Source: Ralstonia wenshanensis
GTDB taxonomy: Bacteria; Pseudomonadota; Gammaproteobacteria; Burkholderiales; Burkholderiaceae
Length of the DNA stretch: 64,000 nt
Assembly: GCF_021173085.1 (NCBI RefSeq)
Contig: NZ_CP076413.1
Span: 1,240,001-1,304,000 of the forward strand
Reading direction: 5' to 3'
In this document: piece after piece, positions 24,436 through 33,847 of the stretch
How the letters are laid out: each line of letters opens with the position of its first letter
How positions within the stretch are numbered: the stretch's first letter is position 1
Position numbers and translations under genes: made by a program
Notes under the pieces: generated by a model
The model's database searches: none
Told to the model about the DNA's origin: nothing
The model's input: the letters and a program-made list of their open reading frames with translations, nothing else

Positions 24436-26378
24436 GCCATCCCGACGGAGCCGCACTGTTCGCCCGCGCCTTCCTGGCCGGCCTCAAGCCTGACCCCGAG
24501 CTGTGGGTAGACCAGTGGTCCGAAGAATTCATGGTGATCCCCGACGAGTCGGGCGCCGCCGAAACCGGGCCCTACCGCTCCGCGCGCACGCCATACGCCG
24601 TCGAGCCCATGCAGTGCCTGTCGCCCGCGCATCCGTGCTTGCGCGTGGTCGCCATGGTTGCATCGCAGTTGTTCAAGACGCAGATCGGGTTGAACTGGAT
24701 CTCGGCGACGATCCATCGCGCCCCGGCCAACTTCCTCGCGCTGCAACCGACGCTCAGCCTCACACGCCGCTTCTCCGCCCGCGTGGCAAAAACGCTCGAT
24801 GCCGTGCCGGTCCTGCGCGAACGCATCGCATCTGCCCGATCGCGCGACGCCGCCAACACCGCCGAGCGCAAAGACTTCCGCAAGGGCACGCTGTTCATCA
24901 ACACAGCCGGCTCCGCAGCCAACCTGGCCGAAGTCTCCGCGCGCTACGTGTACGGCGACGAAATCGACCGCTGGGTGCGCGACCTCAACAACGAAGGCGA
25001 CCCTATCGGCATCGCCGAAAAACGCGCCAGCACCTTCGGGCGCAACGCCAAGTTTTACTACTCGAGTTCGCCCACCATTGACGGCGCCTCGCGCATCGCC
25101 GACCTCTACGCCCAGAGCGACCAGCGCCGCTACTACGTGTCGTGCCCGCACTGTGGCCACGAGCACATCCTCGAATTCGAGCAGCTGCGCGCCAGCGACG
25201 ATCTGTCCGACGTCTACTGCGAGTGCCCCGCGTGCTTCTACAAGATCCGCGAGCACGAAAAGCCCGCGCTCTACAAGACCGGCCGCTGGATCGCACACGG
25301 GCAGGGCGACGGCGAGACGGTGGGTTTCCACCTGTCGACGATGTACGCGCCGCTGGGCTGGGTGTCGTGGCGCGCGCTCGTCAAAGAACATCGCGAAGCC
25401 AAGCTGGCGATGGAAAAGGGCGATCCCGGCCTGATGCAAGTGTTCTACAACACACGCCTCGCGCGCCTGTGGGACAACGCCCAGCAGCGCACCAGCGCCG
25501 ACGAGCTGCGCGATCGCGCCGAGGACTACCGCCTGCGCACCGTGCCCGCCGGCGCGCTGTTGCTGACCGCCGCCGTCGACACACAGGACGACCGCCTCGA
25601 ACTGCTCATCATGGGATGGGGCGAAGGCATGGAGCGCTGGACGATCGACCACCAGGTGTTCATGGGCGACCCGTCCGACGCCACGCTGTGGGCCACGCTG
25701 GACGAAGCTCTGCAGGCCACATTCCTGCACGCCTCCGGCAAAGAGATGCAGATCCGCGCCGTTGGCATCGACTCCGGCGGCAGCCACACGCAAGACGTGT
25801 ATCACTTCACGCGCCTGCGTCAGTGGCGCCACGTGCTGGCAGTGAAGGGCGCCAGCAAGCCCAACCGGCCAGTGATCGCGCAGCGCCCGTCGCGCGTCGA
25901 CGTCACATGGCAAGGCACCACCGAAGTCGACGGCGCCGAACTGTGGATCGTCGGCACCGACACCGCCAAGGACTGGATCTACAACCGCTTCAAGCTGACC
26001 AGCGGCCCCGGCGCGCTGCACTTTTCGAACGATCTCCCCATGGAGTTCTACAAGCAGCTCACCGCCGAGAAGCAGATCGTGCGCTACGTGAAGGGCTTCC
26101 CGCGCACCGAATGGGTCAAGGCCCGCGGCGACCGTAACGAAATCCTCGACCTGAACGTCTACAACCTGGCCGCCGCGTATTACCTGGGCGTGCACAAGTA
26201 TCAGGAACCCGACTGGCGCCGCCTGCGGCTGCACTTCGATCAAGGCAGCTTGTTCGCCGCTGCGCCCGCCAACGACGAAGCGCCACAAGAGGCCGCCGCA
26301 CCGCCGGCCGCAGAGCCGCCGCGCACCGCACACACACGCCGCCGCGTGGCCGCATCGCGCTACCTCAAACGACGATAG
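24432..26378 (+). CDS. Terminase large subunit, lambda gpA family
   Basis: 648 residues, normal for gpA. The ATPase half carries EEFMVIPDESGAAETGPYR, the region VASQLFKTQIGLNW (gpA-type P-loop) and the acidic YGDEIDRW (Walker B). A zinc-ribbon-like CPHCGHEH ... CECPACF lies around 240-275, a gpA hallmark. The nuclease half has AVDTQDDRLELLIMGWG and GIDSGG. The Pro/Ala-rich C-terminus likely binds the portal. Confidence 0.95.
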   Translation: MSHPDGAALFARAFLAGLKPDPELWVDQWSEEFMVIPDESGAAETGPYRSARTPYAVEPMQCLSPAHPCLRVVAMVASQLFKTQIGLNWISATIHRAPANFLALQPTLSLTRRFSARVAKTLDAVPVLRERIASARSRDAANTAERKDFRKGTLFINTAGSAANLAEVSARYVYGDEIDRWVRDLNNEGDPIGIAEKRASTFGRNAKFYYSSSPTIDGASRIADLYAQSDQRRYYVSCPHCGHEHILEFEQLRASDDLSDVYCECPACFYKIREHEKPALYKTGRWIAHGQGDGETVGFHLSTMYAPLGWVSWRALVKEHREAKLAMEKGDPGLMQVFYNTRLARLWDNAQQRTSADELRDRAEDYRLRTVPAGALLLTAAVDTQDDRLELLIMGWGEGMERWTIDHQVFMGDPSDATLWATLDEALQATFLHASGKEMQIRAVGIDSGGSHTQDVYHFTRLRQWRHVLAVKGASKPNRPVIAQRPSRVDVTWQGTTEVDGAELWIVGTDTAKDWIYNRFKLTSGPGALHFSNDLPMEFYKQLTAEKQIVRYVKGFPRTEWVKARGDRNEILDLNVYNLAAAYYLGVHKYQEPDWRRLRLHFDQGSLFAAAPANDEAPQEAAAPPAAEPPRTAHTRRRVAASRYLKRR

Positions 26379-26386
26379 AGAACCGC

Positions 26387-26593
26387 ATGGCTTATACAAA
26401 GCAAGATCTCCAGCGCATCGAGAATGCGCTGGTGAAGGGCGAGGTCGAGGTTCAGTTTCAGGACCGGCGCGCCCGATACCGCTCGGTGGACGAAATGCTG
26501 CGAATCCGCAGCGAGATCGTCCGCAACCTCGAAGACGCTGCACCGGCATCGCGCGTGATCCGGCTGCGCTCGGCGGGCAAGGGGGTCACATGA
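26387..26593 (+). CDS. gpW-type head-tail joining protein
   Basis: 68 residues from MAYTKQDLQRIENALVKG, with VDEMLRIRSEIV, typical of lambda gpW family proteins that plug the portal and provide the tail attachment. It sits between terminase and portal as in lambda; the portal start overlaps its stop by 4 bp. Confidence 0.85.
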   Translation: MAYTKQDLQRIENALVKGEVEVQFQDRRARYRSVDEMLRIRSEIVRNLEDAAPASRVIRLRSAGKGVT

Positions 26594-28095
26594 CCCGTTT
26601 CCCTGCGCTGGGCCAGCTTGGTTTCGTCTTGCCGGCGGAGCGGGCGGTTCGGGCGCAGGCGTATGAAGCGGGCGGCACCACCGGCAGCCGTGGTCGCGCC
26701 TGGCGCACCTCGGGCGCTGGGCCAAACGCCTCTGTCACGCAGAACCTTGGCACCATCCGCACGCGGGCCCGCAGTGCCGTCCGCAATGACCCATGGGCCA
26801 AGAAAGCGATTGCAAGCTTGGTGACCAATGCGATTGGGACTGGCATCGTGCCGCATCCCGAGCATCCCGACCCCGACATGTGCGGCGCGCTCAAAGAGCT
26901 CTGGAGGGACTGGGTACCGGAAGCCGACGCCGATGGTCTGCTCGACTTCTACGGCTTGCAGACGCTCGCTGCGCGCTCCCTGTTCACCGATGGGGAGGTT
27001 CTGAACCGCACCCGGCCGCGACGGCCTGAACGTGGTTTGTGCGTGCCGCTGCAGGTGCAGCTTTTTGAAGCGGACCACCTGCCCGCCAATCTGAACCAGA
27101 TGCTGCCCAACGGCAGCGAGATCGTCTCCGGCGTCGAGTTCGACCGCGATGGCGATCGCGTCGCCTACCACCTGCACCGTCGCCACCCGGGCGAGATCGG
27201 GCGGGCGACCACGCAGGCAGGAATGGTGCGCGTGCCTGCCGCCGAGATCCAGCACGTATTCGAGCCGGTGCGGCCGGGTGCCGTACGGGGTTGCTCGGCG
27301 CTGGCGACGGTGCTCTTGCGATTGCACACGCTCGACAGCTTCGACGATGCAGTGCTTGTGCGGCAAGAGGTGGCAAACCTCTTCGCCGGCTTTATCACCC
27401 GGCCAGCGCCTACCAGCGTGAAGCTGGATACGTTGACGGGCCAGCCTGTCGAGTTCGACGGCGATGGCACAGCGCTCACATCGATGGAGCCCGGTTCCCT
27501 GCAGGAACTGCTCCCCGGCGAGGAAGTGCAGTTCGCCGAACCACCCGGCGCCGGCACCGACTACGGCCCCTTCATGCGCCAGCAGCTCATGGCCGCTGCC
27601 GCATCGGTAGGCCTCCCGTACGAAGTGCTCACCGGCGATCTGCGCGACGTCAGCGACCGCGCCTTGCGCGTGATTCTTGGCGAATTCCGGCGCCAGCTGG
27701 AGCAGTTGCAGTGGAACGTCTTCATCCACCAGTACTGCCGTCCCGTGTGGGCCGCCTGGACGGATGCAGTTGCGCTGTCGGGTGTGCTGCCCATGCCCAA
27801 CTACTACCGGGACCGGCGCCTCTATCTGCGCGTGCGCTGGGTGCCGCAAGGCTGGCCGTACATCAACCCGCTGCAAGACGTGCAGGCCCAGCGCATTGCC
27901 ATTCGCGCGGGGCTGGCAAGCCGCTCGGCCACGATCCTCGCGCAGGGCGAAGACCCGGAAACCACCGACGCCGAGTACGCGGCCGACTTCGAACGCGCAG
28001 ACCGGCTCGGCCTCGTTTTCGACTCTGATCCGCGCATGCGCGACAGCGCCGGCAACGTGACCGACAACCAGGAACACACCAACGATGAAAGCTAA
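26590..28095 (+). CDS. Phage portal protein, lambda family
   Basis: 501 residues. The lambda-portal hallmarks include TRARSAVRNDPWAKKAI, the GTGIVPHPEHPDPD segment, the GEVLNRTRPR turn and LPYEVLTGDLRDVSDRALRV. It forms the dodecameric portal through which DNA enters and leaves. Its 3' end overlaps the protease gene by 11 bp. Confidence 0.95.
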   Translation: MTRFPALGQLGFVLPAERAVRAQAYEAGGTTGSRGRAWRTSGAGPNASVTQNLGTIRTRARSAVRNDPWAKKAIASLVTNAIGTGIVPHPEHPDPDMCGALKELWRDWVPEADADGLLDFYGLQTLAARSLFTDGEVLNRTRPRRPERGLCVPLQVQLFEADHLPANLNQMLPNGSEIVSGVEFDRDGDRVAYHLHRRHPGEIGRATTQAGMVRVPAAEIQHVFEPVRPGAVRGCSALATVLLRLHTLDSFDDAVLVRQEVANLFAGFITRPAPTSVKLDTLTGQPVEFDGDGTALTSMEPGSLQELLPGEEVQFAEPPGAGTDYGPFMRQQLMAAAASVGLPYEVLTGDLRDVSDRALRVILGEFRRQLEQLQWNVFIHQYCRPVWAAWTDAVALSGVLPMPNYYRDRRLYLRVRWVPQGWPYINPLQDVQAQRIAIRAGLASRSATILAQGEDPETTDAEYAADFERADRLGLVFDSDPRMRDSAGNVTDNQEHTNDES

Positions 28096-29179
28096 ACAGA
28101 GGAAGTGGTACGACCTCAAGGCCGCGCGCAACGCCGCCGGCAAGACGGTCGCCGAATTGCGCATCTACGACGACATCGGCTTTTGGGGCACTACCGCCAA
28201 GGCGTTCGTCAACGAGCTGGACGCCGTGGCGAAGGATGCCGACGAGATCCTCGTCGCCGTCAATTCCGGCGGCGGCGATGTGTTCGACGGCTTTGCCATC
28301 TATAACGCACTGCGCCGCTACAGCGGCAAGGTCACGGCGCGCGTGGATGGCATTGCCGCCTCGGCCGCGTCGCTCGTCGTCATGGCCGGCGACACCATCG
28401 TCATGCCCGAAAACGCCATGATGATGATCCACAACGCCTGGACCATCGCCGCCGGCGACGCCGCGCAGATGCGCAAGACCGCCGAGCTGCTCGACAAGAC
28501 GCGCGACGGCATCGTCGCCGCCTACCGCAACAAGTGCGGCCTGACCGACGACGAAATCGTCGCCATGATGGACGCAGAGACGTGGATGACGGCGGCCGAG
28601 GCCAAAGACCGCGGCTTCGCCGATCAGATCGAGGCGCCCGTCAAGCTGCAGGCGTCCGTGCGCACCGAGGAGCTGCTCGCGCGGTTCGAGCACACGCCCC
28701 AAGCGCTGCTCAAAGCGCTTGAGGCACCGCAGGCGGAGCCGCCGCAAGCCGCTGCGCCAGCCACGCCAGCCGCAGCACCAGTCGCCACCACGCCACCGCC
28801 CGATCCTGGTGCACTCGCACAACACGCCTTTGCAGCGTGCCGTACCGCCGGTCTGCCGCAACTGGCAGAAGCCGTCGTGGCGTCCAGCGCGCTTGCCAGC
28901 ACCGAAGCCATCGATGCCGTTGTGGCCCGCGCCAAAGACATCGCCGGCCTCTGCACGGCCGCGCACCTGCCCGAACTGGCCGCGCAATTCGTCGCCGACG
29001 GATTGAACGCGGACCAAGTCCGCGCCCGGCTGTACGACCGCGTCATGGCCAGCAGCACGCCCGGCCTGTCCAACCGCCAGCCAGTAGCAGGGCAGGAAAC
29101 CACCGAGCGCAAGACAGGCCCCCACGGCCCGAGCATCTACAACGCTCGCCGCAAGAAAACCGCTTCAGCGTTCGCCTGA
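28085..29179 (+). CDS. Head maturation protease, ClpP-like, with scaffold tail
   Basis: 364 residues. The N-terminal 190 residues have the ClpP fold: VNSGGGDVFDGFAIYNAL, nucleophile Ser in GIAASAASLVVMAGD, and the catalytic His in MIHNAW. The C-terminal part is Ala/Pro-rich and helical, as expected for a fused scaffolding domain (as lambda gpC/Nu3). An internal start for a separate scaffold protein is possible but not evident. Confidence 0.93.
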   Translation: MKAKQRKWYDLKAARNAAGKTVAELRIYDDIGFWGTTAKAFVNELDAVAKDADEILVAVNSGGGDVFDGFAIYNALRRYSGKVTARVDGIAASAASLVVMAGDTIVMPENAMMMIHNAWTIAAGDAAQMRKTAELLDKTRDGIVAAYRNKCGLTDDEIVAMMDAETWMTAAEAKDRGFADQIEAPVKLQASVRTEELLARFEHTPQALLKALEAPQAEPPQAAAPATPAAAPVATTPPPDPGALAQHAFAACRTAGLPQLAEAVVASSALASTEAIDAVVARAKDIAGLCTAAHLPELAAQFVADGLNADQVRARLYDRVMASSTPGLSNRQPVAGQETTERKTGPHGPSIYNARRKKTASAFA

Positions 29180-29202
29180 AGCCACCCATTGGAGTCACCA
29201 AG

Positions 29203-29538
29203 ATGCAGATCCAGACACAAGGCGTGCAAACCGCCGAATTCCTGCTGACCGAAGCGCCGGGCAGCCTCTCGCGCGAGCAGATCGCCGTCGCTGCGGGTGA
29301 CGCGCTGCCCGCCGGGCAACTGCTCGAGCAGTCAGCCGACGGCACCTGTTACGTCCCGTACGGCACCGCCGACGACGGCAAGGCCGCCGCCATCCTCTAC
29401 GCGCCGCTGCGCGCGTCCGACGCAGTCCGCCGCGCCACCGCCATCGTGCGCCTGGCAGAAGTGGCCGAAGCCCGCTTGACCGGCCTTGACGCCAAAGCCC
29501 GCACCGACCTGCTCGCGGCGTTCATCGCCGTTCGCTAA
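29203..29538 (+). CDS. Head decoration protein (lambda gpD-like)
   Basis: 111 residues from MQIQTQGVQTAEFLL, after a GGAG site. The sequence EAPGSLSREQIAVAAGDALPAG and CYVPYGTADDGKAAAILYAP fits the gpD family that trims capsid three-fold axes and stabilises the filled head. It lies between protease and major capsid, as in lambda. Confidence 0.88.
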   Translation: MQIQTQGVQTAEFLLTEAPGSLSREQIAVAAGDALPAGQLLEQSADGTCYVPYGTADDGKAAAILYAPLRASDAVRRATAIVRLAEVAEARLTGLDAKARTDLLAAFIAVR

Positions 29539-29567
29539 GCACATACCCCCGAATTCAGGAGAACTCC

Positions 29568-30569
29568 ATGGCTGATATGGCCCTGTTCAATGACGACGCC
29601 TTTTCCATGACGGCGCTCACCGCCAGCATCAACGAGCTGGAAACCACGCCCTCGCGGCTGGCCGCCCTCGGCCTGTTTGAAGAAGAGGGCATGACCGTCA
29701 CCACCGCGCAGATCGAACGCGACGGCGAACAACTGCAGCTCGTCGCCTCGGCAGAGCGTGGCTCGCCCGGGCAGGTTGTGGTCGGCAGCAAGCGTCAGGT
29801 GATTCCGTTCAACGCCGTGCACCTGCCGGAAATCGCCACCATCAAGGCCGATGAGGTGCAGAACCTGCGCGCCTTCGGCGAAGAAACCGAACTGGAAGCT
29901 CTGCAGAGCGTCGTCAGCAAGCGCCTGCAGAAAATGCGCCGCCAGCTCGATGCCACGCACGAGTTCCACCGCATCGGCGCCATCAAAGGCCAGATCCTCG
30001 ACTCGGATGGCAAGTCCGTCCTGGTCGACCTATTCGAGCGCTTCGGCCTGAAGCAACAGCAACTGCCCATCCTCATCGGCGACGTGCGGTCCTCCACGCT
30101 GGAACTGCTCGACATGATCGAGGATTCGTTGGGCGCCACGCCGCATACCGGCGTGCGTGCTCTGTGCGGGCGCAACTTCTGGCGTCAGTTGATGACCTCC
30201 AAGGACATCCGCGAGACGTACCTCAACACGCAGATGGCCGCCGCCCTACGTGGCGACCCGCGCGACACCTTCGACTTCGGCGGCGTCACGTGGGAGCGCT
30301 ATCGCGGCCGCGTCGGCAACATCGGCTACATCGGCGACGACGAAGCCTACGCCGTGCCCGAAGGCGTGCCCGAACTGTTCATCACCCGTTTCGCGCCGGC
30401 GGACTACATGGAGGCCGTCAACACCAACGGCCTGCCGTACTACGCCAAGCAGGAAGCCGGCAAGTTCGGCAAGGCCGTCGAACTGGAAGCGCAGTCCAAC
30501 CCGCTGCACCTGTGCACGCGACCGCGCGCCGTCATCAAGCTCTCGGCCTCGACAGGCAAGGCGGCCTGA
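29568..30569 (+). CDS. Major capsid protein (lambda gpE family)
   Basis: 333 residues, an AGGAG site 8 bp upstream. HK97-fold coat of the gpE type: DAFSMTALTASINELETTPS, GEETELEALQSVVSKRLQKM and the C-terminal RFAPADYMEAVNTNGLPYYA are characteristic. Confidence 0.95.
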   Translation: MADMALFNDDAFSMTALTASINELETTPSRLAALGLFEEEGMTVTTAQIERDGEQLQLVASAERGSPGQVVVGSKRQVIPFNAVHLPEIATIKADEVQNLRAFGEETELEALQSVVSKRLQKMRRQLDATHEFHRIGAIKGQILDSDGKSVLVDLFERFGLKQQQLPILIGDVRSSTLELLDMIEDSLGATPHTGVRALCGRNFWRQLMTSKDIRETYLNTQMAAALRGDPRDTFDFGGVTWERYRGRVGNIGYIGDDEAYAVPEGVPELFITRFAPADYMEAVNTNGLPYYAKQEAGKFGKAVELEAQSNPLHLCTRPRAVIKLSASTGKAA

Positions 30570-30570
30570 T

Positions 30571-30888
30571 ATGCCGTTCCGGCACAACGTTGCTGACCTG
30601 GACGAGGCCGTGTTCGAGACGCTCTCGGACGCGGTCCAGATCGACGGGCGTCCCGATCCGGTGATGGGCATGTTCTATTCGCCGTGGTTGGACGTGGAAA
30701 CCGTGCGCGGCCAGCGCACGGGCCTGCGTGAGCCGTTCGTGATCCTGCGTGATGCAGATGCGGCAGGCGTCCGCCCGCGCACGCGGGTGAAAGCGCTGAG
30801 CGACGTATTCAGCGTCATCGAACTGCAGCCGGACGGCTCCGGCATGACCAAACTCGTATTGAGGCCAGAACCATGTCCGTCACGTTAA
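30571..30888 (+). CDS. Head-tail joining protein (FII/gpFII-type)
   Basis: 105 residues starting one base after the capsid stop. The compact beta domain with PFVILRDADAAGVRPRTRV and VFSVIELQPDG resembles lambda gpFII-type connectors. It overlaps the next gene by 16 bp. Confidence 0.7.
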   Translation: MPFRHNVADLDEAVFETLSDAVQIDGRPDPVMGMFYSPWLDVETVRGQRTGLREPFVILRDADAAGVRPRTRVKALSDVFSVIELQPDGSGMTKLVLRPEPCPSR

Positions 30889-31415
30889 AGGCCGAGTTGG
30901 ACATTGCCGCAGCGCTCGCGCCGCTCGCACGCCTTGGCAAAGACGCCATGCGCAACGCCTGGCGCCGCGCGCTAAAGAAGAGCGCCAAGTGGGTGTCGAG
31001 CCAGACCGCAAAGCACGTCTCCGCAGAGATGCACATCGCGCAGAAGCTGATCCGGCAGCGCCTGTACTTCTTCCTGCGCAGCGCCGACAAAGGCAAGGTC
31101 TGGCTCGGTCTCAACGCCATTGAGGCACACCGGTTGGGCAACCCGCGTCAAACGCGGCGCGGCGTGTCCGTTGGCCGGCATCGGTTCGACAACGCGTGGA
31201 TCTACCGAAGCAAGCGCGGCAGCAAGAACGACGGCAAGGTCTTCCGCCGGGTTGGCAAGGCCCGCATGCCCATCGAGGGCGTCAAGCTCGACTGGGCAGA
31301 CAAGGGCGAAGCCGCCTTCCGTAAAGCCGCGGCTGAGATCGAAGCGCGCCTCATGGTCCTACTGGAGCAGGAAGTGAAGTACGAAATCCTCAAGGCCACC
31401 CGCCATGCTCGCTGA
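30873..31415 (+). CDS. Minor tail protein Z (gpZ)-like
   Basis: 180 residues, helical and basic (LGKDAMRNAWRRALKKSAKW, LIRQRLYFFLRSA, then FDNAWIYRSKRGSKN). Fits the prophage minor tail protein Z family, which helps finish the head-tail interface. It overlaps the next gene by 11 bp. Confidence 0.75.
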   Translation: MSVTLKAELDIAAALAPLARLGKDAMRNAWRRALKKSAKWVSSQTAKHVSAEMHIAQKLIRQRLYFFLRSADKGKVWLGLNAIEAHRLGNPRQTRRGVSVGRHRFDNAWIYRSKRGSKNDGKVFRRVGKARMPIEGVKLDWADKGEAAFRKAAAEIEARLMVLLEQEVKYEILKATRHAR

Positions 31416-31917
31416 TCTGCAGCAACTGTTCGACGCCGTTGAATCGCACCTCAAAGCGCAATTCCCCGACGTCGCCCTCATAGGCTGGGCACCTGAAATC
31501 GAAGACAGCATGCCGCTGCCCGCCATCCTGCTGTACGTCAGCGCGCTGCGCCCCGGCACCGACACTGGCACAGGCCAACCGCCCATCACGATGGTGGTGG
31601 AGGTGCGCGTCGTTGGCGACCCGACCGAGCCGAACGCAGAGGCGGCCATGTGGGCACTCGCCGCACGGCTCATCAAGGTCCTGCACCACCAGACGTGGAG
31701 CTTGCCCGTCACCATGGCCGAGCTCGAAAGCGATGGCTTCCACCCAGACGGCATGCGCCCAGATCTGGACGGCTACAGCGTCATCGCCGCCGAATGGAAA
31801 CACGAGTTCGACCTCGGCCCACCTGAATGGGCGTTTGAAGACACCAGCGGCACGACGGTCGATTTCGACATCCAGCCGCGACACAGCGAGGCTGACTATG
31901 AGCTACGAAGCGGGTGA
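31405..31917 (+). CDS. Tail completion / terminator-like protein (gp37-like)
   Basis: 170 residues, with the early helix LQQLFDAVESHLKAQFP and the central beta region ITMVVEVRVVGDP. Size and position fit tail terminator proteins of contractile phages, which form the ring at the end of the tail tube. Assignment by position and general resemblance. Overlaps gpV by 20 bp. Confidence 0.6.
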   Translation: MLADLQQLFDAVESHLKAQFPDVALIGWAPEIEDSMPLPAILLYVSALRPGTDTGTGQPPITMVVEVRVVGDPTEPNAEAAMWALAARLIKVLHHQTWSLPVTMAELESDGFHPDGMRPDLDGYSVIAAEWKHEFDLGPPEWAFEDTSGTTVDFDIQPRHSEADYELRSG

Positions 31918-32572
31918 AACCGACCGGCGCCTTGCCTGCATCGTGCAGGCTGGCGTCATCGCAGCGGTGGATGTCGCCGCCGCGCGTTGCACCGTCACCG
32001 TCGCTGACTGGACGTCTGACTGGTTGCCGTGGTGGTCACCTGCCGCCGGCGCCGTGCGCGAGTGGCGCCCGCCATCACCGGGCGAGCAGGCTTTGCTCGT
32101 CTCGCCATCAGGCTGCCTCGAAGGCGGCTTCGTCCTGGCCGGCTTCTACACAGACCAGCACGGCGGCGCGAACGGCGATTCGGCAGACGTTACAGCCTCC
32201 GACTACCCCGACGGTGCCCGCGAGCACTACGACCACGCCGCGCACGAATACCGGCTGTCGGTACCGGCAGGCGGGCAAATCGTTCTGCAGGTCGGCGATA
32301 CGTCGCTCACGCTGCGCAGCGACGGCGCAGAGTTGAAGGCGCCCCAACTGCTGGCCGACGTGCCGGCGTCCACCTTCACCGGCAATGCCTTGGTGGAGAA
32401 AGCCCTCGCGTTCCTTGGCGGGCTGAGCGGGCAGGGCGCTGCGGGCGGTACCGCCGTCGCCATTCAGGGCGGCATCCAAGCCACCGACGATGTGGTTGCC
32501 GGCGATATATCGCTGCGCGGTCACTCCCACATGGAGCAGGGCGACGGCGCCCCGGTGGGCAAGCCGTTCTAG
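31898..32572 (+). CDS. Baseplate assembly protein V (tail spike)
   Basis: 224 residues. An OB-fold N-terminus (IAAVDVAAARCTVTVADW, PGEQALLVSPSG) is followed by the C-terminal beta-helix and apex part with H-S-H (RGHSHMEQGDG), as in P2 gpV where histidines bind the iron at the spike tip. Forms the membrane-piercing spike. Confidence 0.9.
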   Translation: MSYEAGETDRRLACIVQAGVIAAVDVAAARCTVTVADWTSDWLPWWSPAAGAVREWRPPSPGEQALLVSPSGCLEGGFVLAGFYTDQHGGANGDSADVTASDYPDGAREHYDHAAHEYRLSVPAGGQIVLQVGDTSLTLRSDGAELKAPQLLADVPASTFTGNALVEKALAFLGGLSGQGAAGGTAVAIQGGIQATDDVVAGDISLRGHSHMEQGDGAPVGKPF

Positions 32573-32592
32573 GCTTCCCAATCATCAATCGC

Positions 32593-32617
32593 AAGGCGGC
32601 CATGTGCCGCCTTTTTT
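32593..32617 (+). terminator. Hairpin with T-run inside the late region
   Basis: AAGGCGGC-CATGT-GCCGCCTT followed by TTTT, between the gpV stop and the gpW start. It looks like an intrinsic terminator within the structural gene run, so late transcription must pass it or restart after it. Confidence 0.7.
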
Positions 32618-32630
32618 CGTTGGAGGCACT

Positions 32631-32963
32631 GTGGCCATCGTCGGCATGAACGGACGCACGGGCGCGCTGCTCTCGGGCATGGACCACCTGCTGCAAAGCC
32701 TGACCGACATCCTCAGCACACGACGCGGCACGCGCCGCGAGCGCCCAGACTACGGCAGCGATCTGCCCGACCGTGTTGACCTGCCCATTACGCGCGGCTG
32801 GGTAGCCGCAGCGCAGGCCGAGGCCGCCCGCGCCATCACCCGGTGGGAGCCGCGTCTGCGTCTCTCGCGGGTGCGCGTGGAGGGCATTGAGGACGGCAAA
32901 GTGGTCTGGCATGTCGTCGGCATCTACAACGAGCGGGCCGTCGATCTGAAGGTGTTGTCATGA
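32631..32963 (+). CDS. Baseplate wedge protein W (gp25-like)
   Basis: 110 residues with GTG start (MAIVGMNGRTG) preceded by TTGGAGG. The hallmark pattern GMN..TG..LSG..HL.QSL.DIL.T..GTRR.R.DYGS is the gpW/gp25 signature. It joins the baseplate wedges. Overlaps gpJ by 4 bp. Confidence 0.92.
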   Translation: MAIVGMNGRTGALLSGMDHLLQSLTDILSTRRGTRRERPDYGSDLPDRVDLPITRGWVAAAQAEAARAITRWEPRLRLSRVRVEGIEDGKVVWHVVGIYNERAVDLKVLS

Positions 32964-33847
32964 GCGTAATCGACCTGTCCGCACTGCCGCCGCCCGACGT
33001 TGTTGAACCACTCGACTTCGAGGCGAGTTACCAGCGGCTCCTGGCAACCTTCAGGGGGCTGTGTCCCGAGTGGTCGGCCACCATGGAATCCGACCCCGTG
33101 GTCAAGCTGCTCGAGCTGCTCGCGTACGTCGACGTCCAACAGCGCGCGCACGTAAACGACTCCGCGCGCTCGACCATGCTCGGCTTTGCTGTCGGCGCGG
33201 ATCTCGAACACCTGGCCGCCGGGCTGGACACGAAACGGCTTGTTGCCGTGCCGGGCGACCCGGAAGCGTTCCCGCCGGTCGCGCCCATCATGGAGTCGGA
33301 GGCCAGCTTGCGCACGCGCGCACAGGGCGCATTCGAACGCCTGTCCGTCGCCGGCCCGCGCGCCGCGTATGAGCTACACGCACGCGCCGCAGACGGCCGC
33401 GTGGCAGACGCACGGGCAATCTCGCCGGCGCCCGCAGAGATTGTCGTTTCCGTGCTCAGCAACGAAGGCGACGGCACCGCCTCCGACGAGCTCGTCGAGC
33501 GCGTCCGGCAGGCGCTGAGCGATGAAGACGTCCGCCCGCTGGCCGACCGGCTGACCGTGCAAGCAGCGCGCATCCTACGGTACCGGCTGCGCGTCGTGCT
33601 GTACCACTACCCCGGCCCGGAGGCCGAACCCATGGTGGCCGCCGCATGGGAGCGGCTCCAAGCCTATGCGCAAGAGCAACGCCGCATTGGTCGAGACGTT
33701 CGCCGCTCCGCCATCTTTGCCGCGGCCCACGTGGCAGGCGTGCAGCGCGTGGAAGTCCCCGAGCCAGCGGAGGACATCATCGTCGACCTGACAGAAGCGT
33801 CTTACTGCACTGGCATTGACGTCGTTGTCGGGGGCGCGGATGAGTGA
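32960..33847 (+). CDS. Baseplate assembly protein J
   Basis: 295 residues, the usual P2 gpJ length. Signature segments: IDLSALPPPDVVEPLDFEA, VKLLELLAYVDVQQRAHVND and SNEGDGTASDELVERVRQAL. It forms the baseplate rim with gpW and gpI. Confidence 0.93.
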   Translation: MSVIDLSALPPPDVVEPLDFEASYQRLLATFRGLCPEWSATMESDPVVKLLELLAYVDVQQRAHVNDSARSTMLGFAVGADLEHLAAGLDTKRLVAVPGDPEAFPPVAPIMESEASLRTRAQGAFERLSVAGPRAAYELHARAADGRVADARAISPAPAEIVVSVLSNEGDGTASDELVERVRQALSDEDVRPLADRLTVQAARILRYRLRVVLYHYPGPEAEPMVAAAWERLQAYAQEQRRIGRDVRRSAIFAAAHVAGVQRVEVPEPAEDIIVDLTEASYCTGIDVVVGGADE

